47,647 nt of DNA from STC-113 sp964553745 (GTDB taxonomy: Bacteria; Patescibacteriota; Gracilibacteria; BD1-5; UBA2023), in NCBI GenBank assembly GCA_964553745.1, contig CAZKLD010000014.1, positions 1-47,647 of the forward strand, in the 5' to 3' direction. The position numbers and the translations under genes were made by a program. This document shows, in pieces, positions 17,088-26,739 of this stretch (its first letter is position 1; each line of letters begins with the position of its first letter). The notes beneath the pieces were generated by a model. That model was not told where the DNA came from and searched no databases. It was given only the letters and a program-made list of their open reading frames with translations.

Positions 17088-18734
17088 ATGTCAGAGCGCA
17101 ATCACGAAGTCCATCACTATAACAGTGGACGCATAGCCCCAAGCAATATTACAGAGAAAAACGCCAGAGAGTATCTGGAGCAGAATCTTTGAGGATTGAA
17201 TATTCCTAAGGATAAGATGGATAATCTTGTCAGGGAATTGCAGCAGGTCCTCAGGAATAAGAAGATGGACAAGAAAAGAATTCAGAATGAATGAAGGAAA
17301 TCATTAGAAAAATTGAGAGTGGAAGCTGATATGCAGAGGCTCAGAAATGTCCTTGAGAGATGCGAGTCCAATTTCAATGAGTTGAATAAAGCATCAAAAG
17401 AAGCCTGACTTACAGACAAGGTTTTTGATCTTTTCACATGAGGAAAAGTGAGCAAGACACTTTTGGAATCATACAATAATTCAAAAAATATGTTCATTGA
17501 GCATTACAGCCGCTATGTCGGATTATTGAGATCAGGCAAGATCAAATTGACAAAGAGCCAGAAATCAGAACTGGAAGCCATAATGAAAAAATGAGTCATA
17601 GTCTTGCAGACTAAGCTAGAAAGCCCTACACTTATCGGATCAGTAAAAAATCAATTCAAAAATACCTGAAAGCAAATCAGGTGATTAGCTGAAAAAGCAG
17701 GGAAGAAGATGGATAAAAAAGAAAAGCATACAGTTGTTATTGAATACAAAGACAGCGATGTAGCAAAAGAAATCCGTTATGCTAATTGAGATTTGGAGCT
17801 GGTTTTCGCCAATTGAATAAGGCAGATTTTCTATAATTCCTGAACATGATCTGCAGAAAGCATGATCGTCTATGCCGATAAATCAACCTCAGTCAGATAT
17901 AGGTCATGAAAAGCTAAAGATGTCTCATTCGATGCTAAGGGAAAGGCGAAAATAGAATCATACAGGAAGTCAGAAGAATCTGTAAGCCATAACGATAATG
18001 CTGCAGAAAAAACAGAAAAACAAGATTCCAAAAAACAAAAATCCGATAAACTCGCTTCTCAGAAATCAGAAAACGATAAGATGAAGCCAGAGCCAATCGC
18101 CTCTAATCATGTCGATATACCTTCAACTTTTTCTTCAACGATAGATAGGAAACATTTTTTCGATAGCCTATTTTCTTCAGTTGATAGCTCAAGGCATATG
18201 TCAGTGAAGCTTCCTAATGGATTCACTTTTGAGCTTAAGAAGACAGCTTGAAGTGAAGCTTATACTGTAGAATACGGATGAGCGAACGGAATAAAGCACG
18301 AATGATTATCCAGAAAAGAAGTCAGGAAATCATTATCTTTCGCACAATATGCCAATTCGGTAGGATTATGATTTCTCATACCTCATTCCAGAGAAATCCT
18401 ATCTAAGGTCAATAGTAATGGGAAATGAAATAAGATCAACGATAGAGATTGAATGGATCTGGATGAGAAAATGCTCCTATTATCAATAATCGGTCCTAAA
18501 TTAATTCCAGGATACATCCATTCTGTAGATCTGCGCTTCAATGAAAATCAATTCACGAATGTGAGCCTCTCTTGATCTGATATCAGCCGAAAAAGCAGCA
18601 AGCTGAGCAAGCATGTTTGATGATTCTCCAATGTTGAGATGCTGGCAAAGGCACTCTATCCTAAAAACGGCTGAAAAGAATTCGATTCAGTAGAGTTCTT
18701 AGGCTCACTCTCAAAGAGCGAGTCCATTGCGTAG
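17088..18734 (+). CDS. large lineage-specific protein of unknown function
   Basis: 548 residues, opened by more than a dozen TGA=Gly codons; under the standard code nothing longer than short fragments remains. The N-terminal ~230 residues are charged and helical (NITEKNAREYLEQNL, EKLRVEADMQRLRNVLER). A Ser/Lys/Asp/Gln-rich linker follows (about residues 285-345), then a C-terminal domain of ~200 residues with SMKLPNGFTFELKKTAG-type strands (CDS 18200-18720). No signal peptide or TM helix. It stands alone between divergent and convergent genes, with a candidate TTGACG -35 box near 17039. The last 36 nt overlap tlyA. I do not recognise it. Confidence 0.75.
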
Positions 18735-19445
18735 ATAAATGAAATACTCGATATTTCAAGCTTCTCCGGGTAGTTTCGACTCGGAGATTTTTGTAATTCG
18801 CAATCCGGATTCTTTGCAGAGTTTCTTGAATTTATCGAGATATTGCCTTATTACAGCATCGTTTATAGGTACTCAAGATTTTTTGAGATTCTTCCTTCAT
18901 ACTTCAAATTGAGGTTTGAAAAGGAGAATCATCTCAGTTCAATCCTCGCTTAGGGAAATCAGACTTTCTAGGATTTTTCAGAGGCTTATGAATGACACGT
19001 CGACTACTATGATATCGGTCTTTCACTTTATAAGGCTCCTTTCCATCTTCCTGATATCGCAATTTTCGAGGCTTATCACTCTGGAGTCATTTTTCACCTT
19101 CTCATGCAATTGAGAGCTTCAGACGTCTATCGCATAGACTTCATTTGCTCATCTTTCAAGCAGGACTTGGGTGAATCATCCTGTTGAGGCTCAGACATCG
19201 ACACAAGTCTTACCTTTTATGGATATCTCTATTTCGTCTAAAAAGGCATCAAGCTTAAGTGCGCTCCTTGCCACATAATTGGTCCTCTTATCTTCTTGGA
19301 TTTCCACAATATCTCACTCTTCAATCTGTAAAGAATTCTTGGTTGTGACTTTGCCATTGACTTTAACCAATTTTTCGTCAATCAGAAATTGCGCCCGATT
19401 CCTTGTGAATCCGAAATTTGCTGCTATGTGCTGGTCTAATCTCAT
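18699..19445 (-). CDS. tlyA: TlyA-family S4-domain rRNA 2'-O-methyltransferase (hemolysin A-like)
   Basis: 248 residues. Residues 1-60 form an S4 RNA-binding domain (MRLDQHIAANFGFTRNRAQF, LVKVNGKVTTKNS). The FtsJ-like methyltransferase domain follows: VARSALKLDAFLDE, DVGASTGGFTQVLLERGA (SAM-binding loop), VYAIDVG, DIIVVDVSFISLRKIL and LFKPQFEVG, then GNIEYFIYL at the end. This order is diagnostic of TlyA, which 2'-O-methylates 16S and 23S rRNA cytidines in other bacteria. The ATG lies 1 nt from the transporter stop, so it is the last gene of the galU-tlyA unit. Confidence 0.93.
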
Positions 19446-19446
19446 A

Positions 19447-20295
19447 TTATTGTTTGAAGTAATAGCCTATGGCCACTAAAATGCTTACTAAAGTCGCCTG
19501 TATGACATCATTTCTCTTAGGGGTATCTTTCAGGACTAGGTATCCGAAAAGAAGGGTGACTCACAAAACTAGGAATCATAGGAGATTTGAGATGATCACT
19601 CACATTTTTTCCAGAAGGAAGAATCATATGATAGCGGTTATCTGTCACAATATTGCAGCTCATAGCCTGAATGAATAAAATTCTTTTGAGCCATTCCTGA
19701 TAGTGGAGAATTCTTTCTTGAATAGAAGGGGGATGAATAGGAGAAGGGTGTACAATATCGTATTATAACTGTAGAAAGTGATGCTTGTGATATGCAGGAA
19801 TAGCCAGCCTAGATAGAGAACTTTTGCGGCTGATAGTGCGTTATTCAGGATAATCAGCCAGAAATTTTTGGGGAGCTTCAGTTCCCTGAAATCGACCGAG
19901 AAGAATATCACGACACAAGTTGCAGAAATCGCAGATAGGAATGATGTCAGAGAGGCATTTTTGAAATAGAAGAAAGATGCTATTATGATTATTATTTTGT
20001 CTATATTCGAATAAGGCAGAAGAACAGATAGTTTTTCTTCTCTGTATATATACTGTCAAAGATATCACATCATGATGCTCATGAGAGTGATTATCATGAT
20101 TCAGCCTGTGATATACGGATCTCAGAATGGGAAGTTCGTAAGGCCGGAAAAAATGAAAATCCAAGATAATGCAAATCAGCCGAGCATTCATAAGAACATA
20201 AAAAGGCTCTGGGGAAGCTTATTGAGTTCTAAAGCTTTCTTCCAGAATATAGTTGCGAGGCTTCCTAGAAGTGCATTGAATATTCACCAGATCAT
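19447..20295 (-). CDS. EamA/DMT-type multi-pass transporter-like protein
   Basis: 282 residues, almost entirely hydrophobic, with about nine or ten predicted helices (MIWGIFNALLGSLATIFWKK, LFMFLGMLGGFALSWIFIFS, ...LGVTLLFGYLVLKD). The first helix followed by F-x-K-K-A resembles the opening of EamA/DMT drug-metabolite transporters. Substrate unknown; O-antigen-like or nucleotide-sugar transport would suit the neighbouring galU. The stop is 1 nt before the tlyA start and the start is 1 nt after the stop of the upstream gene. Confidence 0.75.
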
Positions 20296-20296
20296 G

Positions 20297-20839
20297 TTAT
20301 TTTTTTGCTAATAGGCTTAATTTTATATCTATTGTCCTGTCTTGCACGGCAACGAGATTCTTATTGAGAATCAGGAAAAGTCATGAGAACATGTCATAAA
20401 TGTTTCAGGAAAAGGGATTGGAAAGGAGATAAAGATGATCAAGCGAGCGGTTTAATTTATCGATAAGATGCCCCCTCGGTTCGGGGCTTCCTAATGCCTC
20501 GAGGTATTCTTCTTTCGTAACTCTCATTTCCTTCGGTAGAATCGAGTCGATTTTTTCCGTAGCTGAAATATCATCTATCTTCTTGAGAACCTCATTGATC
20601 TCTAAGATGTCTAATCATTTTCACTCAGCGATCGCCTTGATTATCTCTGGCCGGATAAGTCATCTCTCGATTATGCTCCTGAGCATTGCAAGATTCCGGT
20701 CCTTCTCTATCATGTTTAGGAGTTTGTCTTTCTCCTTCTTGAATTCGATATTTTTGGCAGCCTCTTTTTTAAGCTCTTTTTCTGAGAGCTTCTCTTTTTT
20801 ATTATTTATGTCATCCTTTTCAAAATTCTCCATAGGCAT
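20297..20839 (-). CDS. charged hypothetical protein in the galU operon
   Basis: 180 residues. The N-terminal third is highly charged and helical (MENFEKDDINNKKEKLSEKE), then IIERGLIRPEIIKAIAEGKG, a putative small helical domain with EMRVTKEEYLEALGSPEPRG, and a more hydrophobic C-terminus (NPFSGNIYDMFSGLFLILNK). No signal peptide. Starts one base before the galU stop and ends one base before the transporter start. No family recognised; possibly a regulatory or scaffold protein. Confidence 0.65.
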
Positions 20840-20840
20840 A

Positions 20841-21707
20841 TTATTTTACCCTAGTTTTAATGAAATCCATAAGTTCAGATCAAAGATCCTCCCTATCAAG
20901 TGCAAAATCAATGGTCGCCTTCAGGAAACCTAACTTATCTCAGGTGTCGTATCTCACTCATTCCATTTCGACTCCGTATATATCCCTATCCTTCATCATC
21001 AGCACAAACGCATCAGCTAATCTTATCTCGGAATCTTTTCATTGCGGGGCTTTGCGAAGATAATCGAAAATATCCGGAGTAAGGATATACTTACCTATAA
21101 CTCATAGTCTTGATTCTGTTTCAGTCGGCTTTGGTTTTTCTAGGAATTTGGAAGCCAGATAGATGTTTCAGTCTGAAGATTTTGTTTCAAGCATTCAATA
21201 GCTCGAAACTTTTTCATCTGGAACTTTCTCCAGAGCGATTACCGGAGATCATTTCCTATGAAAAGCGTCCATGAGCTGCTGTGCTCAAGTCCTTTCTCAT
21301 TTTATCAGATCATCTCAGAATAGCACCAAAAACGGCTCATCTCAGATAAGATGTGCAGCCCTGAGTATCGCATCTCAGTCTCCTCTTGGTATAGGTTGTC
21401 TTACATAAGCGATATTTGCCATCGATGATATTTTTTCCACTTCCTGCAATTCTTTTGTCTTTCCCTTTTCTACGAGAGTGTGCTCCAATTCAAATGACAT
21501 ATCAAAATGATCCTCAATGCTTCTTTTTCAGCGTCATGTAATTATCACAATATCAGTAATTCATGCAGAAACAGCCTCTTCGACAAGATATTGTATGACG
21601 GGCTTGTCGACTATTGGAAGCATTTCCTTCGGTTGAGCCTTAGTCGCAGGCAGAAACCTGGTACCGAATCAAGCTGCCGGGATTATGCATTTTGTTATTT
21701 TCTTCAT
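20841..21707 (-). CDS. galU: GalU, UTP-glucose-1-phosphate uridylyltransferase
   Basis: 288 residues, usual length. KCIIPAAGFGTRFLPATKAQ and PKEMLPIVDKPVIQYLVEEA form the nucleotide-binding signature of GalU. Also present: GRGKRSIEDHFD, VRQPIPRGDGDAILRAAHLI, EPFLVLFGDDLI (metal-binding Asp), and YLRKAPQGKDSEIRLADAF. It makes UDP-glucose for polysaccharide and glycolipid synthesis. The Gly residues in the AAGFGTR loop and in GDGDAI include TGA codons. First gene of the operon with the 20297, 19447 and 18699 genes. Confidence 0.95.
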
Positions 21708-21771
21708 ATTGGTTTAGTTATTATTAGTGCGGTAACAGTTTATAAAACTATATTGATTCTGCAAATTTTTA

Positions 21772-21806
21772 TTATCAAAAAATCCCTAATTTGAAAGGGA
21801 TTTTGA
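21772..21806 (-). terminator. terminator of pilin 2
   Basis: Stem AAAATCCCT / AGGGATTTT with a T-run on the minus strand, 10 nt past the pilin 2 TAA. It also insulates the galU operon. Confidence 0.75.
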
Positions 21807-21815
21807 TTGAGGCTT

Positions 21816-23228
21816 TTAAAATCATGCGGTTTTTGACTGTTGAATGATTTCGGAATCAGACAGAACTCTATTATAGACAATGATAGAGTCTATGACCCCA
21901 TCAAAATAATCATATCATATTCATGGAGTCACATCATTCCAATATCTTCAGATCAATAATGGATTTTTGCTTATCGTTATCGTTCATACGATTTTATTTC
22001 AGGTATTGAAACCGGCTCAATTGACATATATTTTTCATCATTCTCAGTCTTTTGCGGTAAAGGCTATATATCTGAAATTATTGAGATATCATTTATCCGC
22101 AATGCTTACACTTCTATCTTGAGTCCCATATGATCTGATAGCATTGTCATAGGTCCTTCATACCAGACTTCATGTTTGTGTCCTTAACATATATCAACAG
22201 TAATTGTTCACTCAGCAGTTTGTTCATGCATCTAGTTTTGTTCAGGCTGATTGTTTTGTGAAAATTCATTTGAGCGCATCTTGCCTTGGCCTTACAATAG
22301 CAACCAGAGTTAATTGCTGGCCGATTTCAAGCGAATTTCATGTTCAGCAATTGATATGATCTGATCCTCCATTAAAGCTTAATCCCTTTCCGATAACTCA
22401 TCATGTAAGGGCGTCTGCATAATTCATGCCTCCGCTGAAAACCCCTTCATTCCCATTCCCGCTCAGATCCCTCAGCTTTCAATCGGCAGTCAATGTTTCC
22501 ATATCCCAGTATCACACAATTGAGCTGTCATAATCCTTCAGGCTCATATCCCTCTTCGCTATGCAGCCTTCCGGATTTGAGAATGTGTTCGCAGAAGACC
22601 CGTCCAGAGCGAAGCACAAGTCGGGATTGTATATTCATCAGCTAGCAGAGCTCGTGGATCCGGAAAGCACGAAAAGCGAAGGAAGGCTTGGGTCGAACGT
22701 GTAGCTTCATTTGAGCTGGACAGTCTTCGATGCATCTTCGGCGCTTGCGATATTCTGGCCGAATGCCATGAAAGGATTGACGGAATTCTTTTTCAGACTG
22801 GTAGGATTCTCCAATTCGAGAGCCAGCTGATAATACAAAGGCTGTCATCCTTGGGATATCGTGGAATATCTGTATTCTCCTCATGACGGATCTTTGATTC
22901 ATGCCGACAAAGTCGAGAGTATGGAATTGCTGACCGTTCACTCCGTTATCGTGACTCCGGTTACTCCTGTCGCTGTGGCTCATCAGGTATGGACCTTAGG
23001 ATTAGCAGGAAGGGGTATCGATCATCAGATGGCCTGGCGGAGCTCTATTCATTTCCTGATGTTCGCAGTATCAGACAATCTCGCAGAATCCCTCGCAGAA
23101 GAGGAATAATCCGAGAAAGACAGGAATGCTATTGTCGCAAGGATCGCAAGGATCACTATGACTACGATGAGTTCCACTAGGGTAAAGGCGTTGTTGTTTA
23201 TATCAAGATCTTTGTTTTTTGCATACAT
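21816..23228 (-). CDS. type IV prepilin with LamG-like C-terminal domain (pilin 2)
   Basis: 470 residues under code 25. Leader MYAKNKDLDINNNA, then FTLVELIVVIVILAILATIAF; the residue before the cleavage site is Ala. After the stem (SARDSARLSDTANIRK) comes a globular region (DPSGGEYRYSTISQGGQPLY) and then VGYWDMETLTADGKLRDLSG, N-G-N, GKGLSFNGGSD and GQQLTLVAIVRP, ending DSIIVYNRVLSDSEIIQQ. That series is the LamG/concanavalin-like lectin pattern (entry strand, GxALxFdG, and the final IDxxxIYNRaLsxxEI). Start 31 nt after pilin 3, same strand, so likely cotranscribed. Probable carbohydrate- or protein-binding surface adhesin. Confidence 0.82.
22447..22513. repeat. 67-bp repeat copy A (inside pilin 2)
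   Basis: Matches 47581-47647 with only three mismatches, all within an 8-base stretch. It encodes the LamG entry segment YWDMETLTADGKLRDLSGNG. See findings. Confidence 0.9.
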
Positions 23229-23259
23229 AAATATTTGAATGAAAAAATTAAAAATTTCA

Positions 23260-24846
23260 TTATCTCGCACAACGGAATCATACAAGTGTCCTAGATGGGG
23301 CTCATAGATTATCATTTATCTTATCCCACGCAAGAGACAGTGAATAAATTCAAGCATTATAATCTGATGATCCTCATCCTCATCTTAAGAATATGTTATC
23401 TTCAATTCAAAGAGAATAATGAATATTTCATAATCAGCCTCATTCATACGAAAGATTAGCCGTATAATAATTTTTCTTCTCTTCTGAATTGATTGTAATG
23501 CCAGTCCAAGTCAGCCATCCGGAACTTGTTCAGATTGAAGTCTTTCAAGAGTTGAATCATTCTCAGCTTAGATTATTTGCTTTGTTTACATGCTCCCAAA
23601 CATTTCATGAAAAATCATGAATCACATATCAATTTGATAACTTCAATTGCCTCTTGGCATTTCCTTCTCTTGGGGCGTTTAATTGAACTTCATCACTTGT
23701 TCATTCCATGACTCTGTTTAAAGGCTTTAGTCAAAGCGGGTCAGTCAATGAGAAGCTTACTCATTTGTATACTCCTCATGAGCCGATTATTCATGTATTC
23801 CAATTGATAGGCTGATTCTCTATGTCTCTAGCAATTGTCATCCATTCATTATTATTGATAAGATGATATCAGCTTCATAGATTCTTGCATGCTTGGATTG
23901 CAGCTTCTTGAACCACATAAGTGATTGGGGATCAATTTGCAGATGATTGGATTCTCCATTCAACAGGGAAATCGATTTGCTCTATAATTCAGTTTCAATT
24001 TCAACATAGTGCATTTCAATTGCACATATCTGTTCATGTTGATATGGAAGTGGTTCAGCTATAGTATCAAGGCTTCCATCAGTTTGCCTTCATTTCATAT
24101 TTTGCCACACAAAATCCAGCTTGTTTGAATTCAGCATTGCCGTTTACTGGAATGAATCATTGCGGACATGTTTTTGGAGATCAAGTCAATCATGCTCAAT
24201 TTATAAATGATATTTGCAGTTGTTGTAAAGAAGATCAAGACATGGTAACCTTTTCACTCGAAGAAAATGATACGTCATAAGCTTCATCATCATTTAATTC
24301 CACATTTAATCTGTTCTCTTGAACAGGTACCATGTTTCAGCTTTGGAGTAAAATTCCTAGTGCATCTCATCTTGTTATGATAAACCTATTCTTGTAATCA
24401 GTGGCGTTTGTATCTAGTATTCATAACGGATTAAATGAAGCAGTTGCGTTATTGCCATCTTCCAAGAAACCGAGAAGCTGATATTTTGTCTGTGCAGAAT
24501 CAACCGCATAAGTATAATATGTTGTTGTGTCGAGAGGGTCCCTTCATCCTTCGGACAATTTGATCATACTTAGCACATTGGCTCAAGCATATCACTGAAA
24601 TCACAAAACAGAACCTGATAAGGTTATAGATACATTCGAATCAGGCTTGGGATATGTTCATGCTATGGCATGGAAAACTGATAGTCATTTTGATATATTT
24701 GACATATCAGAAAGCCTTGTGGAATCACGTGCGCTGACGCTGTGTGAGGAAAAAGACAAGAATGCAATGGTCGCGAGAATCGCAAGGATGACGATGACGA
24801 CGATTAGTTCTACGAGAGTGAATGCTTTGTTTTTTGAGATATGCAT
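23260..24846 (-). CDS. type IV prepilin with FGE/SUMF1-like C-terminal domain (pilin 3)
   Basis: 528 residues. MHISKNKAFTLVELIVVI starts a standard prepilin; the middle (VLSMIKLSEGGRDPLDTTTY, GFLEDGNNA) is paralogous to pilin 1. The C-terminal half reads TCPQGFIPVNGNAEF, FCVAKYEMKANGWKP, ...QEAAIQACKNLGSG, YHLINNNEWMTIARDI, GYVIHDFSGNVWEHV, and ends RTLVGFRCAR. This is the signature of the formylglycine-generating-enzyme (SUMF1) / C-type-lectin-like fold used for display by variable surface proteins, including retroelement-diversified ones. No reverse transcriptase or template repeat is in the window. Probable function: host- or surface-binding pilin. Confidence 0.85.
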
Positions 24847-25067
24847 GGTTTATTATGAAAAAATATAATACATTCATGAAGGAGGAATCATTTGCGCCGA
24901 ATGATGATCCTATTGATTGAAAGGCGTTATCGATATGTCCAAATTTTAATACATAAAAAATTAAAATCAAATTATTTTAAAAGACGGCAAATAGTAAAAT
25001 TATAAAAAAATAAAAACAAAAAATTCTTATCTAGTGAATCCGGGTAATATTTAATAGACATAATCGA

Positions 25068-25094
25068 TTGATTTTAAATTTTTTTATGTACAAT
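25068..25094 (+). promoter_or_regulatory. candidate promoter of manC
   Basis: TTGATT (25068-25073) and TACAAT (25089-25094) at a short 15-nt spacing, 28 nt upstream of the manC ATG. The rest of 24847-25121 is AT-rich with no gene; it also must hold the pilin 3 promoter on the other strand. Confidence 0.35.
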
Positions 25095-25121
25095 GGCTGG
25101 CGTAAAATTAACCAAATCAAA

Positions 25122-26498
25122 ATGAAAAAATATACCATAATCCCTGCTTGATGATCCGGTACAAGACTTTGGCCCCTATCTCGTAAATTCTTTCCGAAGC
25201 AATTCATCAAGCTAGAAGAGTTAGGTTGAATTTCGCTTTTTCAGAGAGCATTCCAGAGAGCGATGAGAATTTCTGATACCGAGAATATATTGGTGGTCAC
25301 TAACAGTGAATATAAATTCCACTGCATTTCTCAGATTAAAGAGCTTGAAATAACAATTGATGAATCTCAGATCATAATCGAGCCTCAGGCAAAAAGCACG
25401 CTTTGAGCTATTGCCCTAGGAATGAAGCATATAAAGGAAGATGACTCTGTGGGGCTTGTCCTGTGGTCAGACCAAGTCATAGAGGATGAGGAAAAATTCG
25501 CAGAGATAATTCTTTCGGATACTGAGATGGCACAGAAACATATGGTGATATATTGAATAAAGCCGACTTGCCCTCACACCTGATACGAATACATATCTCT
25601 CAAAGAAGCGGAATCCTATCCTACTAAAATAGAGAAATTCGTGACTCGTCCCGCGACTGCGGAACTCGGAAATGAGTACATTGATAAATGATATCTGTGG
25701 AATGCTTGAATTTTCCTATTCTCAAAGAAAGTGTTTTTCGATGAGCTTAAGAAATGGAATAAGCCGTATTATGATATTGTGACTTCCCAAGATACAACAG
25801 AGGCGATTTTCCAGAATCTGCCCGAGCAGACAATAGACTTCTGATTGATACAATTATCCGATAATGTCTATGTCACTCCGATATATAATTATTGGACTGA
25901 TCTTTGAAGCTTTGATGCATTGGATGAATATTCCAAATACATAGGATTCAAAAATGAGAATATCATCGAAATAGATTCTGCTAATAATACAACTTTCTCT
26001 GAAGTGAAATGAAAGAAGATTTCTCTCATTTGAGTCAATGATTTCATAGTCGTCGACACCAAGGATGCTCTTCTCATCTCAAGGAAAGGAGAATCTCAAA
26101 AAATAAAGGAGGTCATAAATATACTTAAAAACGAGAAATCTGAGCTTGCAGATTACTGAATAACCGTCTATAGGCCTTGGGGAAGCTATACCATAATCGA
26201 TGAAGGGCCAGGTTTCAAATCAAAGAGAATCACAGTATCGAGCGATAAGAAGCTATCTCTCCAAATGCATTATCACAGATCTGAACATTGGGTAGTGGTC
26301 AGTTGAACTGCAATCGTGACCATCTGAGAAGAAGAAAAAGTTGTGAGAAAATGAGAAAGCGTATTCATCCCGGCATGAGTGAAACATCGCCTTGAGAATA
26401 AATGAAAGCTTCCATTGCATTTGATCGAATCACAGATTTGAGATTATCTCGAGGAGGATGATATTGTCCGCTTCGATGACGTCTACTGACGTAAATAG
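25122..26498 (+). CDS. manC: ManC, mannose-1-phosphate guanylyltransferase / mannose-6-phosphate isomerase
   Basis: 458 residues. The guanylyltransferase domain begins with IIPAGGSGTRLWPLSRKFFP and KQFIKLEEL, and continues VLWSDQVIEDEEKF, TRPATAELGNEYIDKGYLWN and AGIFLFSK. From about residue 345 a cupin (type II PMI) domain follows: VYRPWGSYTIIDEGPGFKSK, LSLQMHYHRSEHWVVVSGTA and ESVFIPAGVKHRLEN. Both halves are complete, as in bifunctional AlgA/ManC. It would make GDP-mannose for surface glycans. Monocistronic; the downstream 190 nt contain an odd GC-rich block before the terminator. Confidence 0.93.
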
Positions 26499-26506
26499 AG
26501 CTTCAT

Positions 26507-26632
26507 TTAAATCGTGGACTTTGCGTTTGAATCTTGCGTTTCCTCGCTCAGAGTGGCGCTGCCACACTTCGCTGCGGTCCGCGATTCGCACACAAATTCC
26601 ATCAATTTAAATGATGTTTGGGCATTTGCCAT
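26507..26632 (-). CDS. possible 41-residue peptide with strong Shine-Dalgarno, GC-rich
   Basis: ATG at 26632 is preceded by AAGGAGAGGGA, a much better Shine-Dalgarno than most genes here. The peptide is MANAQTSFKLMEFV, then CESRTAAKCGSATL and SEETQDSNAKSTI, ending TAA; it contains two Cys and no TGA. The DNA is clearly richer in G+C than its surroundings and includes a small hairpin GTGGC/GCCAC. It lies between the 3' end of manC and a long palindromic terminator on the other side, an odd place for an expressed gene. It might be a small gene, a structured RNA or an inserted element. Confidence 0.3.
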   Translation of the reverse strand: MANAQTSFKLMEFVCESRTAAKCGSATLSEETQDSNAKSTI

Positions 26633-26690
26633 TCCCTCTCCTTCCTCGATACAATTAATGTGAGCTATACCCACTAAAATTTCCTTCAAA

Positions 26691-26728
26691 ATCAAAATAT
26701 CCTCCGGAATTCCGGAGGATATTTTGAT
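26691..26728. terminator. 19-bp perfect palindrome, bidirectional terminator
   Basis: ATCAAAATATCCTCCGGAA is followed at once by its exact reverse complement, flanked by T/A runs. It ends the plus-strand manC transcript and the minus-strand gene whose TAA is at 26740. Confidence 0.85.
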
Positions 26729-26739
26729 TTGATTAAAGA

